Part shown: piece after piece, positions 26,720 through 35,709 of the stretch
Layout of the letters: each line of letters starts with the position of its first letter
Position numbering within the stretch: the stretch's first letter is position 1
The notes under the pieces: model-generated
Told to the model about the DNA's origin: nothing
Databases searched by the model: none
Seen by the model: only the letters and a program-made list of their open reading frames with translations
Translations under genes and position numbers: made by a program
Source of the DNA: Faecalicatena orotica
GTDB lineage: Bacteria; Bacillota; Clostridia; Lachnospirales; Lachnospiraceae
Direction of reading: 5' to 3'
Assembly (NCBI RefSeq): GCF_003149245.1
Contig: NZ_QGDL01000003.1
Coordinates: 310,001 to 374,000, forward strand
DNA: 64,000 bases

Positions 26720-26900
26720 TATATAGCAGGTCTCCTGACTCGATTTCTTCCTCCTGTCCCGCCTTCCCCAGCTATAGCATTACAGGTGGCCTGAGGGACA
26801 GTCGTCCATCACACAGTAGAGCGGGCTGTTCTGGATTTTCACCAGATTCCCTTTTCAGTGCTTACGCATCACTATATACGTTACTGTACATAGTGTATCA
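26720..26900 (-). promoter_or_regulatory. Cobalamin riboswitch
   Basis: On the minus strand the conserved B12-element parts appear in order: AAAAGGGAAT, GGTGAAAATCC, GCCCGCTCTACTGTG, GGGGAAGGCGGGACAGGA and the 3' box GAGTCAGGAGACCTGC. The 3' box ends about 10 nt before the CobW-like start codon, so it controls the whole 26716-16771 run, most likely at translation of the first gene and/or through the transcript. Confidence 0.92.
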
Positions 26901-26984
26901 TAAACAAAATCAGCCGCCTAATTGGTATTTATAATATGAATATAGATATTTTTAATATGATGTTCACAAATCTGTATTTTCCTT

Positions 26985-28616
26985 TTATTCCTTTCCATCT
27001 TCTATTACTTCTATTTTACAAGAATGCTTTTTCCCTTCTTTGTCATAGCTGATTCCTACAGCCAGAATCCTTCCCGTATACCTTTGGGGCTCCCCTATTT
27101 TCCCCCTAAAGCGCAAGGCATATTTCCTGTCTTTAATCTGCTGTATAGCAGCTTCCGGCGTGGCTCCAACTTTCAGCTCCAATATAATACAGTCAGCGTT
27201 TTTGTCAGTTTCTGGATAAAAAATGAAGTCGGCATATCCTATGCCAGCCTTATCCTCCCGTTCTATCCGATAGTTGTCCCGGGCAGCAAGATAAACAAGG
27301 TTTACAACTGCTGTCAGTTCCGCTTCACTGTTATAGCTAAGAAGAGGAACCTCTGTATCATGTGCAAGTTCCAGAATCTCCACCATTGTTTCTGTATCAC
27401 CTGTAAGTGTTGCCTGAAGCATACGTCTTGACTCTTTTGCCAATCGGTATATATATCCCAGGGACGGCTCTTTCTGAAGCATTATTGTAAACTTATCAAG
27501 CAACTCCCGATTTGGAATAGAAACTTTTCCGTTCTCATAGGTCAGGAAACCATATACGACCATTGCAGAAAAAATTTCTTCCCTTGTCTGAAGATTCATA
27601 GCTGTTGCCGCATATTCCCAAACCTTTACCGGAACAGCTATTCCTGCAATCATTAGTGCCAAATCATCACGAACTGCAGCAACATTGTGTTCAATATAAT
27701 AAAATATTTCATCGTATGGCCCGGAACTGGTCCAGTAATTTCCAAAGTTATTATTTTTTAAAGAAGTAACCACAGAACGCGGATTATATATCCGTCTGCC
27801 GGATTTTGTGTGATATCCGTCATACCAACTTTTCATTCCTTCCCTAGTCAGGTGCTTAGGCTTTATCGCAGAATTCTCGTATCGCTCAAACAGCATGTCC
27901 GTTTCTTCCTCTGTAAATCCGAAATATTGCGAGTATTTTTCTTCGGAAGCCATCGTATACTCTACAAACATATTTAACTCCGAACCGCTGGAATACTTTG
28001 CAATAGGCAAAATTCCAGTTATATATGCCAAAAGCACATATGGGCGGTCTTTCAGGAGATTCCGCAAAAACAGAAGATAATTTTTCTTATCCTCTTCTGA
28101 TGCAAAGGACTGATGGAAAATGAAATCCCATTCATCCAGCACGAAAATAAACCGTGCCGTGTCATCTGCTGCCAGAATATTCAGCAGGGCTGAGGCAACA
28201 GATGTTTCCCCCTTCATATTAACATCAGGATAAGCCGCCTTAAGGTCTGCAAGCAGCTGTTTCTCAATCCGTCCGATGTAATCGTCATAAGAATGGCAGG
28301 GCTGCATTAAATCGTTAAATGGAATATGGATGACAGGGTATTGATTCTGATATCTTCTATAACTTTCATCCTTCGCAATTTTAAGGGAATTAAATATATC
28401 CGATGAATCGTTCATCTTATTAAAAAATGTATCAATCATATTTGCCATCACTGTTTTCCCAAATCGGCGCGGCCGGGTAATGCAGATATACTCTCCTCCA
28501 TTATCCACCAACGGGAACAATTCGCTTAACATTAACGATTTATCTACGAAATATGGCCTCTTTGTTTCATTTTGAAATAAGATATACGCAGTCTTACTGT
28601 CAAGATACATACCCAT
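26985..28616 (-). CDS. AAA-ATPase-like protein with PD-(D/E)XK nuclease-fold C-terminus
   Basis: 543 residues. The N-terminal AAA-ATPase-like domain (PF09820 type) shows KTAYILFQNETKRPYFVDKS, a P-loop ITRPRRFGKTVMANM (about 48-62) and FIFVLDEWDFIF as Walker B. The C-terminus has the PDDEXK_9 pattern GYADFIFYPETDKNADCIIL with ELKVG (D...ExK). GGGGG lies 7-8 nt before the ATG. Such proteins are frequent, often multicopy, in gut Clostridia and Bacteroides, with unproven function. It is transcribed toward the riboswitch-led operon but is separate from it. It belongs to a different family from the ATPase at 1-1557. Confidence 0.85.
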   Translation of the reverse strand: MGMYLDSKTAYILFQNETKRPYFVDKSLMLSELFPLVDNGGEYICITRPRRFGKTVMANMIDTFFNKMNDSSDIFNSLKIAKDESYRRYQNQYPVIHIPFNDLMQPCHSYDDYIGRIEKQLLADLKAAYPDVNMKGETSVASALLNILAADDTARFIFVLDEWDFIFHQSFASEEDKKNYLLFLRNLLKDRPYVLLAYITGILPIAKYSSGSELNMFVEYTMASEEKYSQYFGFTEEETDMLFERYENSAIKPKHLTREGMKSWYDGYHTKSGRRIYNPRSVVTSLKNNNFGNYWTSSGPYDEIFYYIEHNVAAVRDDLALMIAGIAVPVKVWEYAATAMNLQTREEIFSAMVVYGFLTYENGKVSIPNRELLDKFTIMLQKEPSLGYIYRLAKESRRMLQATLTGDTETMVEILELAHDTEVPLLSYNSEAELTAVVNLVYLAARDNYRIEREDKAGIGYADFIFYPETDKNADCIILELKVGATPEAAIQQIKDRKYALRFRGKIGEPQRYTGRILAVGISYDKEGKKHSCKIEVIEDGKE

Positions 28617-28667
28617 CGTTCAACCCCCTAATATCAATGCAAACCTTTTGCAACTCAATGTCTCTTG

Positions 28668-28844
28668 CTATATTATATCAGATATATTTTCTGAATCATA
28701 CCTCGACTTTTCGACATCCATCATCTCCAGTAATATCGTTTTTCCAGTTGCGCTGTCTCCTCGTATGATAGTGATATTTCTTTGTATCGTCAACTCGTAA
28801 GCGACTCTGTTATCCCTGAGCTTAATTACATGCTTCCCTCTCAT
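28668..28844 (-). pseudogene. Truncated P-loop ATPase gene (58 codons)
   Basis: ATG at 28844 directly follows the TAA of the DUF4869-like gene. The 58-residue product keeps only the N-terminus of an ATP-binding protein: NITIIRGDSATGKTILLEMM contains a Walker A (GDSATGKT), then the frame ends. Full-length relatives that I recall are several times longer and lie directly after DUF4869 genes. The rest is missing, so this is most likely a remnant. Together with the damaged upstream gene it points to a decaying two-gene unit. Confidence 0.6.
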
Positions 28845-29286
28845 TTACTCACTCTCCAAATCAAAAACAGCATCTAACAATTCTCTCATATTATAACTAT
28901 GGCGATTATCATTTAACATAACAGCTTCAAAATCATCTTCACCAAAATCCATATTATGCTGGAGACATATTGTTAAATCCTGCTTTTCTGCGATTTTCAA
29001 AATCCATTTTGCACAATTATCCCCGCAATTAGTGGCATTAAAAATATGCTTTTTATCTTTGTACATCAAAATCAAAGTCTTTGTCCCGCCAGACAGGTCC
29101 TTTGGTCCGATAGGGCCCCAAACAGGACATTCAATCAAACGCGGTCCGATGACTTTTGATCTGTCTACATCAGATATTATACTTTTCACAAAATCATCAT
29201 TGAGCCATTCATCCTCATAAGTATTATTAAAATATACATCGCTCCGGTTAATAACATCTTCTTTATCACCATAATATATATAACAT
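28845..29286 (-). pseudogene. DUF4869-like gene with frameshift in a TA tract
   Basis: The main open frame runs from a GTG at 29189 to the stop at 28845 (114 residues: SKVIGPRLIECPVWGPIGP, FNATNCGDNCAKWIL). The same frame continues upstream (YYGDKEDV, YFNNTYEDEWLNDD) back to about 29275 without a start codon. An ATG with an AAAGGAA site at 29286 is out of frame by 2 nt across the TATATATA tract; adding one TA would give one continuous protein. So the gene is either broken, switched by TA slippage, or miscalled in sequencing. Family assignment is from memory. Confidence 0.6.
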
Positions 29287-29398
29287 GCTTAAATTCCTTT
29301 CCTGCCACCCATATTGCGAAATTTATAAACTGTGTTTATTATAAACATATTTATCACCATAATCAATAGATATAGTTCTACAGGATTCCCCTCCTGAT

Positions 29399-29406
29399 GC
29401 GCACTA
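29399..29406. repeat. Target-site duplication, left copy
   Basis: GCGCACTA immediately outside the left inverted repeat of the 197-bp element; the identical copy is at 29604-29611. Confidence 0.8.
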
Positions 29407-29603
29407 GTTACTGTTCACGCCCTGCGGGCGCGCACAGTAACGGCATCTGCCCATTAAAAGTCGCCTGCGGCGAGGGGTGCTATGCGCCAGTGGCGCATGT
29501 TCAGCACGGACCGCAGCGGAGCGTAGACCAGATGCCCCGAAATCATCACTTTATTGGCCCCGATGCCGTGCAGCTAGGTGCACGGCACGGTGTGAACAGT
29601 AAC
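29407..29603. mobile_element. MITE-like 197-bp element
   Basis: The ends are inverted repeats GTTACTGTTCACGCC (29407-29421) and, reverse-complemented, GTTACTGTTCACACC (29603-29589), 14 of 15 matching. An 8-bp direct repeat GCGCACTA flanks it on both sides. The interior has no gene but several short GC-rich hairpins (GCCGTGCAGCTAGGTGCACGGC-like, TGCGCCAGTGGCGCA). These are the marks of a non-autonomous transposable element moved by a transposase that makes 8-bp duplications. It is inserted at the 3' end of the GH43 gene and supplies that gene's stop codon. Confidence 0.82.
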
Positions 29604-31107
29604 GCGCACTATACTTAAATTCCTCAAACCACCCGCAGCACCCCTTCTCCGCGAACAGTCCCACATAGCACCCTGTAAAGGTCATCGGCATACACTCTGT
29701 GGACATCAGCTGTGTTCGTCCTGTTCCAGCCAGCGAAAGGCTTCTTTCATCACTCCCGGCAAAAAAGCGGTATTCCAGCTTATCGGACTCCACCCTGAGA
29801 AAAATACTCCCATGCCCGCTTAAATACAACGGTTCACTTTCTGTCTGCATATCTCCCACTCTTTTCCTGAGTATGACACACCTATTCCCGTTTCTTTTTG
29901 TAACTGCGAGATCATAATGGTGCTCGTTTGTATGAAAAATAGTGAGACCTGCATTCTCATATTCACTCTGTGGGTTACAGTCAACCCATACTTCAGCCCT
30001 CATACAGAAATGCTGCTGCCGCCTTCCTACGAATGTGGGGGATGCAGTGTCACTGAGAACAGCCTCCCCTCCGATAAGTTTGAGACACCCTGGCCTTTCC
30101 GTAAAACTATACATACTCATATCCGGGTTTCTCAGGTAGTTCCACGCTTTCGGAAGACCTGACGGATGAAAAGTATCGTCATCCTCTTTTACTTTATAAT
30201 CCTTTGCCGGAAGTGACATCACTTCCATCTCTTTCGAAATCCTGCGTCCCTGATTGACCACTGGCCAGCCTTCTTCGTTCCATGTCACCGGGGCCAGCAT
30301 GGTTTCTCTTCCCAAATGGTGGAGCATATACTGGCTTGTTCTAATCCCGTGAAAGACCATCCAGTATTCTCCGTCTGCAGTATCTGTTATGTCGCCATGC
30401 CCGACCGCCTGAAAGTGATGGAGCATTGTATCGCGGTGGGTCAGGATCGGATTGTCTGGACAGCTTTCGAACGGGCCCCACGGTGAAGCCGCCCTTGCGA
30501 TGGTCACCATATGCCCATATTCGGTTCCCCCTTCGGCGTCCAGCAGGTAATACCACCCATCTTTCCGGAACATATGCGGCCCCTCCGGATATTTACCGCC
30601 GCTGCCCTCCCATATGATTTTTGTCCCTGTAAGCATCCTGCCGGTCCGGATATCAATCTGGCATTGTCCGATCGCCTGACCATCAGGGAGGTCATAGGTA
30701 CTGGACAAATATACACATCCATCAGTATCAAAAAACAACGACGGGTCGATTCCACCCTGACCAACCCAGACTGGATCGGACCACTCCCCTTCAATGTCAT
30801 CCGTCCATACGAAGAAGTTCCCGCCATAACTGTAGTTCGTTGCTGAAACATAAAACCTCCCATTATGAAGCCGGATTGTGGGTGCCCATATCCCGCCCGA
30901 CGCTGGACAATTTTCCAGCATTGCCTGTGATTTTCTTGTCAGTACGTGCCCGATCTGCTCCCAGTGTACAAGGTCACGACTGTGGAACAGGGGGATTCCC
31001 GGGAAAAACTCAAAAGAACTGTTTACAAGATAATAATCTTCACCGCTCCTGCATACGCTCGGATCGGGGTAAAATCCCGGAATCACCGGGTTTTGATAAT
31101 GAACCAT
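29551..31107 (-). CDS. GH43-family beta-xylosidase/arabinofuranosidase
   Basis: 518 residues. The start at 31107 has GGAGG 6-7 nt upstream; a GTG five codons earlier overlaps that site. The N-terminal five-bladed beta-propeller of GH43 opens with NPVIPGFYPDPSV (D about 15 as the general base), later HRDTMLHHFQAVGHGD and a C-terminal beta-sandwich as in GH43_11/12 enzymes. No signal peptide. The last ~17 codons and the stop lie inside the MITE, so the native C-terminus has been replaced; this is distal to the catalytic propeller and may be tolerated. Last gene of the plant-glycan cluster, 11 bp after the GH127 gene. Confidence 0.88.
   Translation of the reverse strand: MVHYQNPVIPGFYPDPSVCRSGEDYYLVNSSFEFFPGIPLFHSRDLVHWEQIGHVLTRKSQAMLENCPASGGIWAPTIRLHNGRFYVSATNYSYGGNFFVWTDDIEGEWSDPVWVGQGGIDPSLFFDTDGCVYLSSTYDLPDGQAIGQCQIDIRTGRMLTGTKIIWEGSGGKYPEGPHMFRKDGWYYLLDAEGGTEYGHMVTIARAASPWGPFESCPDNPILTHRDTMLHHFQAVGHGDITDTADGEYWMVFHGIRTSQYMLHHLGRETMLAPVTWNEEGWPVVNQGRRISKEMEVMSLPAKDYKVKEDDDTFHPSGLPKAWNYLRNPDMSMYSFTERPGCLKLIGGEAVLSDTASPTFVGRRQQHFCMRAEVWVDCNPQSEYENAGLTIFHTNEHHYDLAVTKRNGNRCVILRKRVGDMQTESEPLYLSGHGSIFLRVESDKLEYRFFAGSDERSLSLAGTGRTQLMSTECMPMTFTGCYVGLFAEKGCCGWFEEFKYSARYCSHRAVHLAARHRGQ
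29604..29611. repeat. Target-site duplication, right copy
   Basis: GCGCACTA immediately outside the right inverted repeat, inside the original 3' end of the GH43 gene. Confidence 0.8.
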
Positions 31108-31118
31108 ATCTATCCTCC

Positions 31119-33071
31119 TCACACACGAATCCAGACCTGCATTTCACCGGGGGTTCTGTTTCCCCACACAAAGTACGGCACGGCAATGATATCTGTTTCT
31201 TTCTCTCGTAATACATACGGGCGGTACAACTCCCCTTCCCAGTTCTCCTCCAGTGTCCTGTAACCTTTAGCCATAACCACGGGTATGCCGCCGGGAAGTC
31301 CGATACCTCTGACCGTCTTAAGCCTGCTTTTCGCATCCAGTCTTATGGCTGAAAGGTTTTCCCCGTTGTCTTCCTGTTCCAGACAATATACAACCGGTCC
31401 TTTTTGAATCGCAGCTTTCCCCGCATCCGCCCTGACTTTCGGATTTGCCTGTATCAATTTTGCCGGCATAGAAAGAAACAGCCGGATTTCCCCTCCTTTT
31501 GCAACTGCTTTTTCAAGATACGCATATCCCTTTTCCATCCTGTATGCGACTGTTTTCCCATCCGACTGTATCTCGAAGCTCTCACACCAGCCCGGTATAC
31601 GCAGGGCAATCTGGCAGGCACAGTCTGGTACTGAATGAACTGTTATTTTGATTTCTTCTTCCCACGGGTAATTGCCCTCCTGACGTATCTTATATTCTCC
31701 GGAATCTGTTTTTACACCGGCTTCCCCTGCTATATAGAGATGTACAAACAGGGTATCTCTGCCATAAGAATAGATATATTGTCCGAGTGATGTCAGGAGT
31801 CTGGCAATATTGGGCGGGCAGCACGCACATCCGAACCATGTCTGGCGGACAGGCTTTACGTGCCTGCGGTCCGGATTCTTTTCATTCGCTTCCGGCCAGA
31901 CTTCCAGAGGGTTTACATAAAAAAAGTGTTTCCCGTCACGTGACATGGAACCTAAAATTACGTTATACAATATTCTTTCGATGACATCCCCATAGTTTCC
32001 GTCCATATCTGTCTTCTGCATCCGATGTGCAAAAAATATCAATCCGACAGATGCGCAAGTCTCTGCGTATGCAGTCTCATTCGGGAGGTCATAGTCAAAA
32101 GTAAATGCTTCCCCGGTATGGGTAGAACCTGCCGCCCCTGTAATATACATCTGACGGTTCACGACATTTTCCCAGAGATGCCTGCAGGAAAGGAACATCT
32201 CTTTATCTTCCGTTATTCTCGCAACATCTGCCATCGCAGCATACATATACATTGCCCTCACAGCATGGCCCACGGCATGTTTCTGGCTGAACACAGGCAT
32301 ATGGGACTGGTTGTAGGAAAGGTCCGGAGGATCTGAGGGCAGCCCCGTTTTAAAGGTGCTTTTATTTCTCGTCCCCTCCCATTCCTGTACAAAATAATTG
32401 GGTTCCTTCCCCCGCTCTTCCAGAAAGTAACGGCTAAGACTGATATATTTCTCATTTCCTGTCACTTCATACAGCTTAACCAGTGCCAGTTCTATTTCCT
32501 GATGTCCCGGATAACCTTTTGGCATACTGGGTGCTGGTCCGAACTTTTCTGCGATATTGTCCGCACACCGGCACATCACATCAAGCAGTTTTCTTTTTCC
32601 CGTTGCTTTATAGTAGGCGGCTGCTGCCTCTATCATATGTCCGGCACAATACATTTCATGGCACTCATAAAGGTTCGTCCATTCCTGTTCCTTCCGGCCG
32701 ATCGAAAAATACGTATCTAGATAACCGTCTTCCTGCTGTGCCTGTGCTATGACATCTATAATTTCATCTATCACATTCTCCAGCTCCGGTTCTGCTTCAC
32801 CTTCCAGACTGTATGCCGCGGCTTCCAGCCACTTTGCCAGATCACTGTCCTGAAAGACTTCCCCATAAAACTCGCCTTCCTCCAGCCCTGCCGCGATTCT
32901 AAAATTCTGTATGGCATGGCTTAACTCTACCCCCGGCATCCTGTCATTTAATATTTCCCATTGATATGGGAGCATTGTATCCTTCACCAGCTCTATATAA
33001 TGTGACCAGAAATCATCCCTGATCCCCACATCACGGATTTCCGGCGCCCTGTAGACTTCCGTTATTCCCAT
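31119..33071 (-). CDS. GH127 beta-L-arabinofuranosidase-like enzyme
   Basis: 650 residues, close to HypBA1 in length. The GH127 active-site set is visible: AYAETCASVG (E and C near 337-339) and WFGCACCPPNIARLL (C417 and C418), matching the zinc-thiolate Glu-Cys-Cys-Cys centre whose cysteine acts as nucleophile. The N-terminus IRDVGIRDDFWSHYI is typical. No signal peptide, so it probably works on imported oligosaccharides, removing beta-L-arabinofuranose. It lies between GH95 (70 bp) and GH43 (11 bp) genes. Confidence 0.9.
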   Translation of the reverse strand: MGITEVYRAPEIRDVGIRDDFWSHYIELVKDTMLPYQWEILNDRMPGVELSHAIQNFRIAAGLEEGEFYGEVFQDSDLAKWLEAAAYSLEGEAEPELENVIDEIIDVIAQAQQEDGYLDTYFSIGRKEQEWTNLYECHEMYCAGHMIEAAAAYYKATGKRKLLDVMCRCADNIAEKFGPAPSMPKGYPGHQEIELALVKLYEVTGNEKYISLSRYFLEERGKEPNYFVQEWEGTRNKSTFKTGLPSDPPDLSYNQSHMPVFSQKHAVGHAVRAMYMYAAMADVARITEDKEMFLSCRHLWENVVNRQMYITGAAGSTHTGEAFTFDYDLPNETAYAETCASVGLIFFAHRMQKTDMDGNYGDVIERILYNVILGSMSRDGKHFFYVNPLEVWPEANEKNPDRRHVKPVRQTWFGCACCPPNIARLLTSLGQYIYSYGRDTLFVHLYIAGEAGVKTDSGEYKIRQEGNYPWEEEIKITVHSVPDCACQIALRIPGWCESFEIQSDGKTVAYRMEKGYAYLEKAVAKGGEIRLFLSMPAKLIQANPKVRADAGKAAIQKGPVVYCLEQEDNGENLSAIRLDAKSRLKTVRGIGLPGGIPVVMAKGYRTLEENWEGELYRPYVLREKETDIIAVPYFVWGNRTPGEMQVWIRV

Positions 33072-33140
33072 ATTTCTTCTCCTCTTTATAAAATTTTATC
33101 CCGGAGCCGTCAGGTTCCGGGATATTATATTCCAATACAG

Positions 33141-35600
33141 CTAAATCATCCTGAAATCCAGTTTCACTGCCGCATCCTTCTTAAGTTCTAATTCAAATTT
33201 ACTGCCGCATTCCCCGTACACGTTACCATCTATCCTTAATTCTTTATATCCCAGAGGGAAGGAAAACTCTATCGTCTGATTTTTCATGGATGAGATTGTA
33301 GCAGACGCCTGTCCGCTCTCCAAATCCCACCCCATTTCCTCAATCTTGGCAAATGTATACAGCCAGACCCCGTGCAGGCTTCCCTTACTCAAATCTTTCG
33401 GCACTGCCGACAGCAGTTTAATAAATCCCTTGTCTGAATACACCAGCATTTCCAGAATCATGGCCGGCATTGCGCCCAGCAGGTCCGGGCAGAATACCCG
33501 GTACGGGTAATGCACAGTATTCAGTGTCCGGGTTACATACCCATGCTCCATCAAAGTCCTGAAATTATGCATTGCATCCGGGAGATCCCCCAGTCTTACG
33601 GCTGTAAAATATCTGTGGATAACTCCATGTGCAGAATCATCCTGATGGCCGCGCTTCCTGTTTGAAAGTATAAATGGTTTGACGAGCTTTGGTGTTTTTT
33701 CCGGTGAAATTGCCCGTCCCGGCCAGATATCATAATGATGGGATACATGTCTGTGGTCATAATTCTCCCCAGAATATTTAAAGGACCACTCCTTAACCGC
33801 CCCGTCTTCATCCATCAGATAATCCGGCAGTTTGCCTCGAAGTTCCTTCCACTTCGGAAGACCCGGTTCATCCAGCCCCAGAATCTCACACGCCTCCAGC
33901 AGGTTGTCCAAAACCTCTCTGCAGACCATCACATCCATCAGAGAATTCACATTCATCGCATAAACATTTTTCGGGAATGGAACATGATAGTCATTCATGG
34001 ACGGATCTTCCGGTGAATAACTTGGATAAAACAGTACCTTTCCATTCTCATCTACATCGGAAAGATAATCCTCGTAAAACAATGCAATTTCCTTCAGGCC
34101 CGGCACGACACGTTCCCGTAAGAACTTCTCATCCCCGCTGACCAGATAATGCCCCCAGAACTCATTGTATATCCATCCCAGACACGCAGTCCAGCAGTAG
34201 TGGGGATATACGATGGAGAACTGGTAGAATTTACCGGAATTATAATCACAGTGAATATTTCCAAGTACTCCCCTAGCCCCGTAAAATTGTTTGGCATTCA
34301 GACGGAAATCATCAAATTTTTCTTCGTAGAACCTGAAATAAATATCCATCATTTCCGGCAGCCCGGTCATATTGCCGGAGCATACCTGCAGGTTCGTGTT
34401 AATATTATGCTGGAACAAAGACGGCGGGTCATCCCCGGTATCCGTAATCAGGAAAAACCGCCCCATATCATACAGCTTTTCCAACATCATGGCACTCAGT
34501 TCCCCGCCTCCATGCTGTTCATTCAGCAATTCCTCCGCGGACAGCGCCCAGTCCCCGCCAAGCCTGACTTCGGAGCGTTCCATCAGCGGGGCAAGGTATA
34601 TCCGGTTGGCAGAGAGCATATCCTCATATGAATCCTGAATCTGCCTTACCTCTTCAAGAACCCCTGCTGCCAGCGAATGGCGGTATGCTTCTTCATACTT
34701 GACAGTGCGGGACAGAATCGTAACCTGATGTGCATTTTTAACCTGTATGTAACCGCCCTCCCGGTAAGATGTCTCACCATCAGTACGGACGACAGAACAG
34801 CAGCAGTACCCGCGTTCCCCGAACTGTGGGTCATATGCCAGAGATACCGTGCAGCTGTCAGGTGACGTCGTAATCTCCACATCACTTCCTTCAATTTCAT
34901 ACATGTCGTTATAAGTAACAAGCACGAACTGATCAAAGTGGTCCGGATTGTCATAACCGCCCGGAGCGACAAAACGCATGTCCACGTCAAGCGCTTCTCC
35001 GTTTAAGCGTTTCATTTCCTGTACTGTCACTTCTTTTTCGAATGAAACAAAGGACCTCCTGAGAATTCCCCCGTTATCATCCTCGCAGCGTACAACTGCC
35101 TCCCCCGACATCATATCCAGATACCGCAGATAGTCATGGCAGTTCCTGCCCTCTTTTATATCCGTCAGCAATTCAATCACGGAATGTAGCCGGGGATGTA
35201 GCCGGGGAAATTCAACGCCGAACGGACGGCTGTCAATCCATTTATCATACCCCGCGTCTTTTGTCGCCTTATCCATTACTTTCGCTGCATCTTCAAACCG
35301 TCCCTGCTTTAAAAGCTTCCTTGCCTCCGGAATCGCATAGGCCACATCCGGAGGATCAGGAGTGTCCTTCCAACGCATATCCATAATCCGTTCGCGCCGG
35401 TAAATCACGCGTTCATGATAAGGATTCCCCACAATGTCAATCCGCTGCCTGCCGTTTGCAGTCACAAGGACATCTTCATCCGCTTTTGCGGGATACAGGC
35501 TGCTCACACTTTTATAAGGAAGAAGTGTGCGTCTTTTCCCAATTCCCATAGGTGGATATTCTAATCCGAATTCCACTGCTTTCATACCATAATTACTCAT
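33141..35600 (-). CDS. GH95-family alpha-L-fucosidase/alpha-L-galactosidase
   Basis: 819 residues, near the usual GH95 size. The N-terminal beta domain begins VEFGLEYPP. The (alpha/alpha)6 barrel has NINTNLQ (paired catalytic asparagines), PSYSPEDPS (catalytic glutamate in SPE) and the family block HRHVSHHYDIWPGRAISPE. The latter is somewhat divergent from the usual HLYGLYPG, so specificity may differ from the 1,2-alpha-L-fucosidase archetype; alpha-L-galactosidases also occur in this family. No signal peptide. It lies 110 bp downstream of the response-regulator gene. Confidence 0.85.
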   Translation of the reverse strand: MSNYGMKAVEFGLEYPPMGIGKRRTLLPYKSVSSLYPAKADEDVLVTANGRQRIDIVGNPYHERVIYRRERIMDMRWKDTPDPPDVAYAIPEARKLLKQGRFEDAAKVMDKATKDAGYDKWIDSRPFGVEFPRLHPRLHSVIELLTDIKEGRNCHDYLRYLDMMSGEAVVRCEDDNGGILRRSFVSFEKEVTVQEMKRLNGEALDVDMRFVAPGGYDNPDHFDQFVLVTYNDMYEIEGSDVEITTSPDSCTVSLAYDPQFGERGYCCCSVVRTDGETSYREGGYIQVKNAHQVTILSRTVKYEEAYRHSLAAGVLEEVRQIQDSYEDMLSANRIYLAPLMERSEVRLGGDWALSAEELLNEQHGGGELSAMMLEKLYDMGRFFLITDTGDDPPSLFQHNINTNLQVCSGNMTGLPEMMDIYFRFYEEKFDDFRLNAKQFYGARGVLGNIHCDYNSGKFYQFSIVYPHYCWTACLGWIYNEFWGHYLVSGDEKFLRERVVPGLKEIALFYEDYLSDVDENGKVLFYPSYSPEDPSMNDYHVPFPKNVYAMNVNSLMDVMVCREVLDNLLEACEILGLDEPGLPKWKELRGKLPDYLMDEDGAVKEWSFKYSGENYDHRHVSHHYDIWPGRAISPEKTPKLVKPFILSNRKRGHQDDSAHGVIHRYFTAVRLGDLPDAMHNFRTLMEHGYVTRTLNTVHYPYRVFCPDLLGAMPAMILEMLVYSDKGFIKLLSAVPKDLSKGSLHGVWLYTFAKIEEMGWDLESGQASATISSMKNQTIEFSFPLGYKELRIDGNVYGECGSKFELELKKDAAVKLDFRMI

Positions 35601-35709
35601 AGAAGCCTCCTTTTCGTTCCTGTTTCTTGAACAAATTATACGTCTGAAATGTTTTATGGTAAATGGAATATACTAGACTCGAAGGAGGGAATATTTTGAA
35701 CGTATGGGG

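Noticed and set aside
1-28616. The ATPases at 1-1557 and 26985-28616 as duplicated copies of one gene
   Set aside because: Their N-termini, P-loop contexts and lengths differ (AAA_35-like versus PF09820-like), so they are separate families with a similar nuclease-fold ending.
29393-29620. CRISPR-like or RNA-gene reading of the hairpin-rich segment
   Set aside because: The repeats are inverted, not regularly spaced direct repeats; terminal inverted repeats plus an exact 8-bp duplication explain it better as a MITE.
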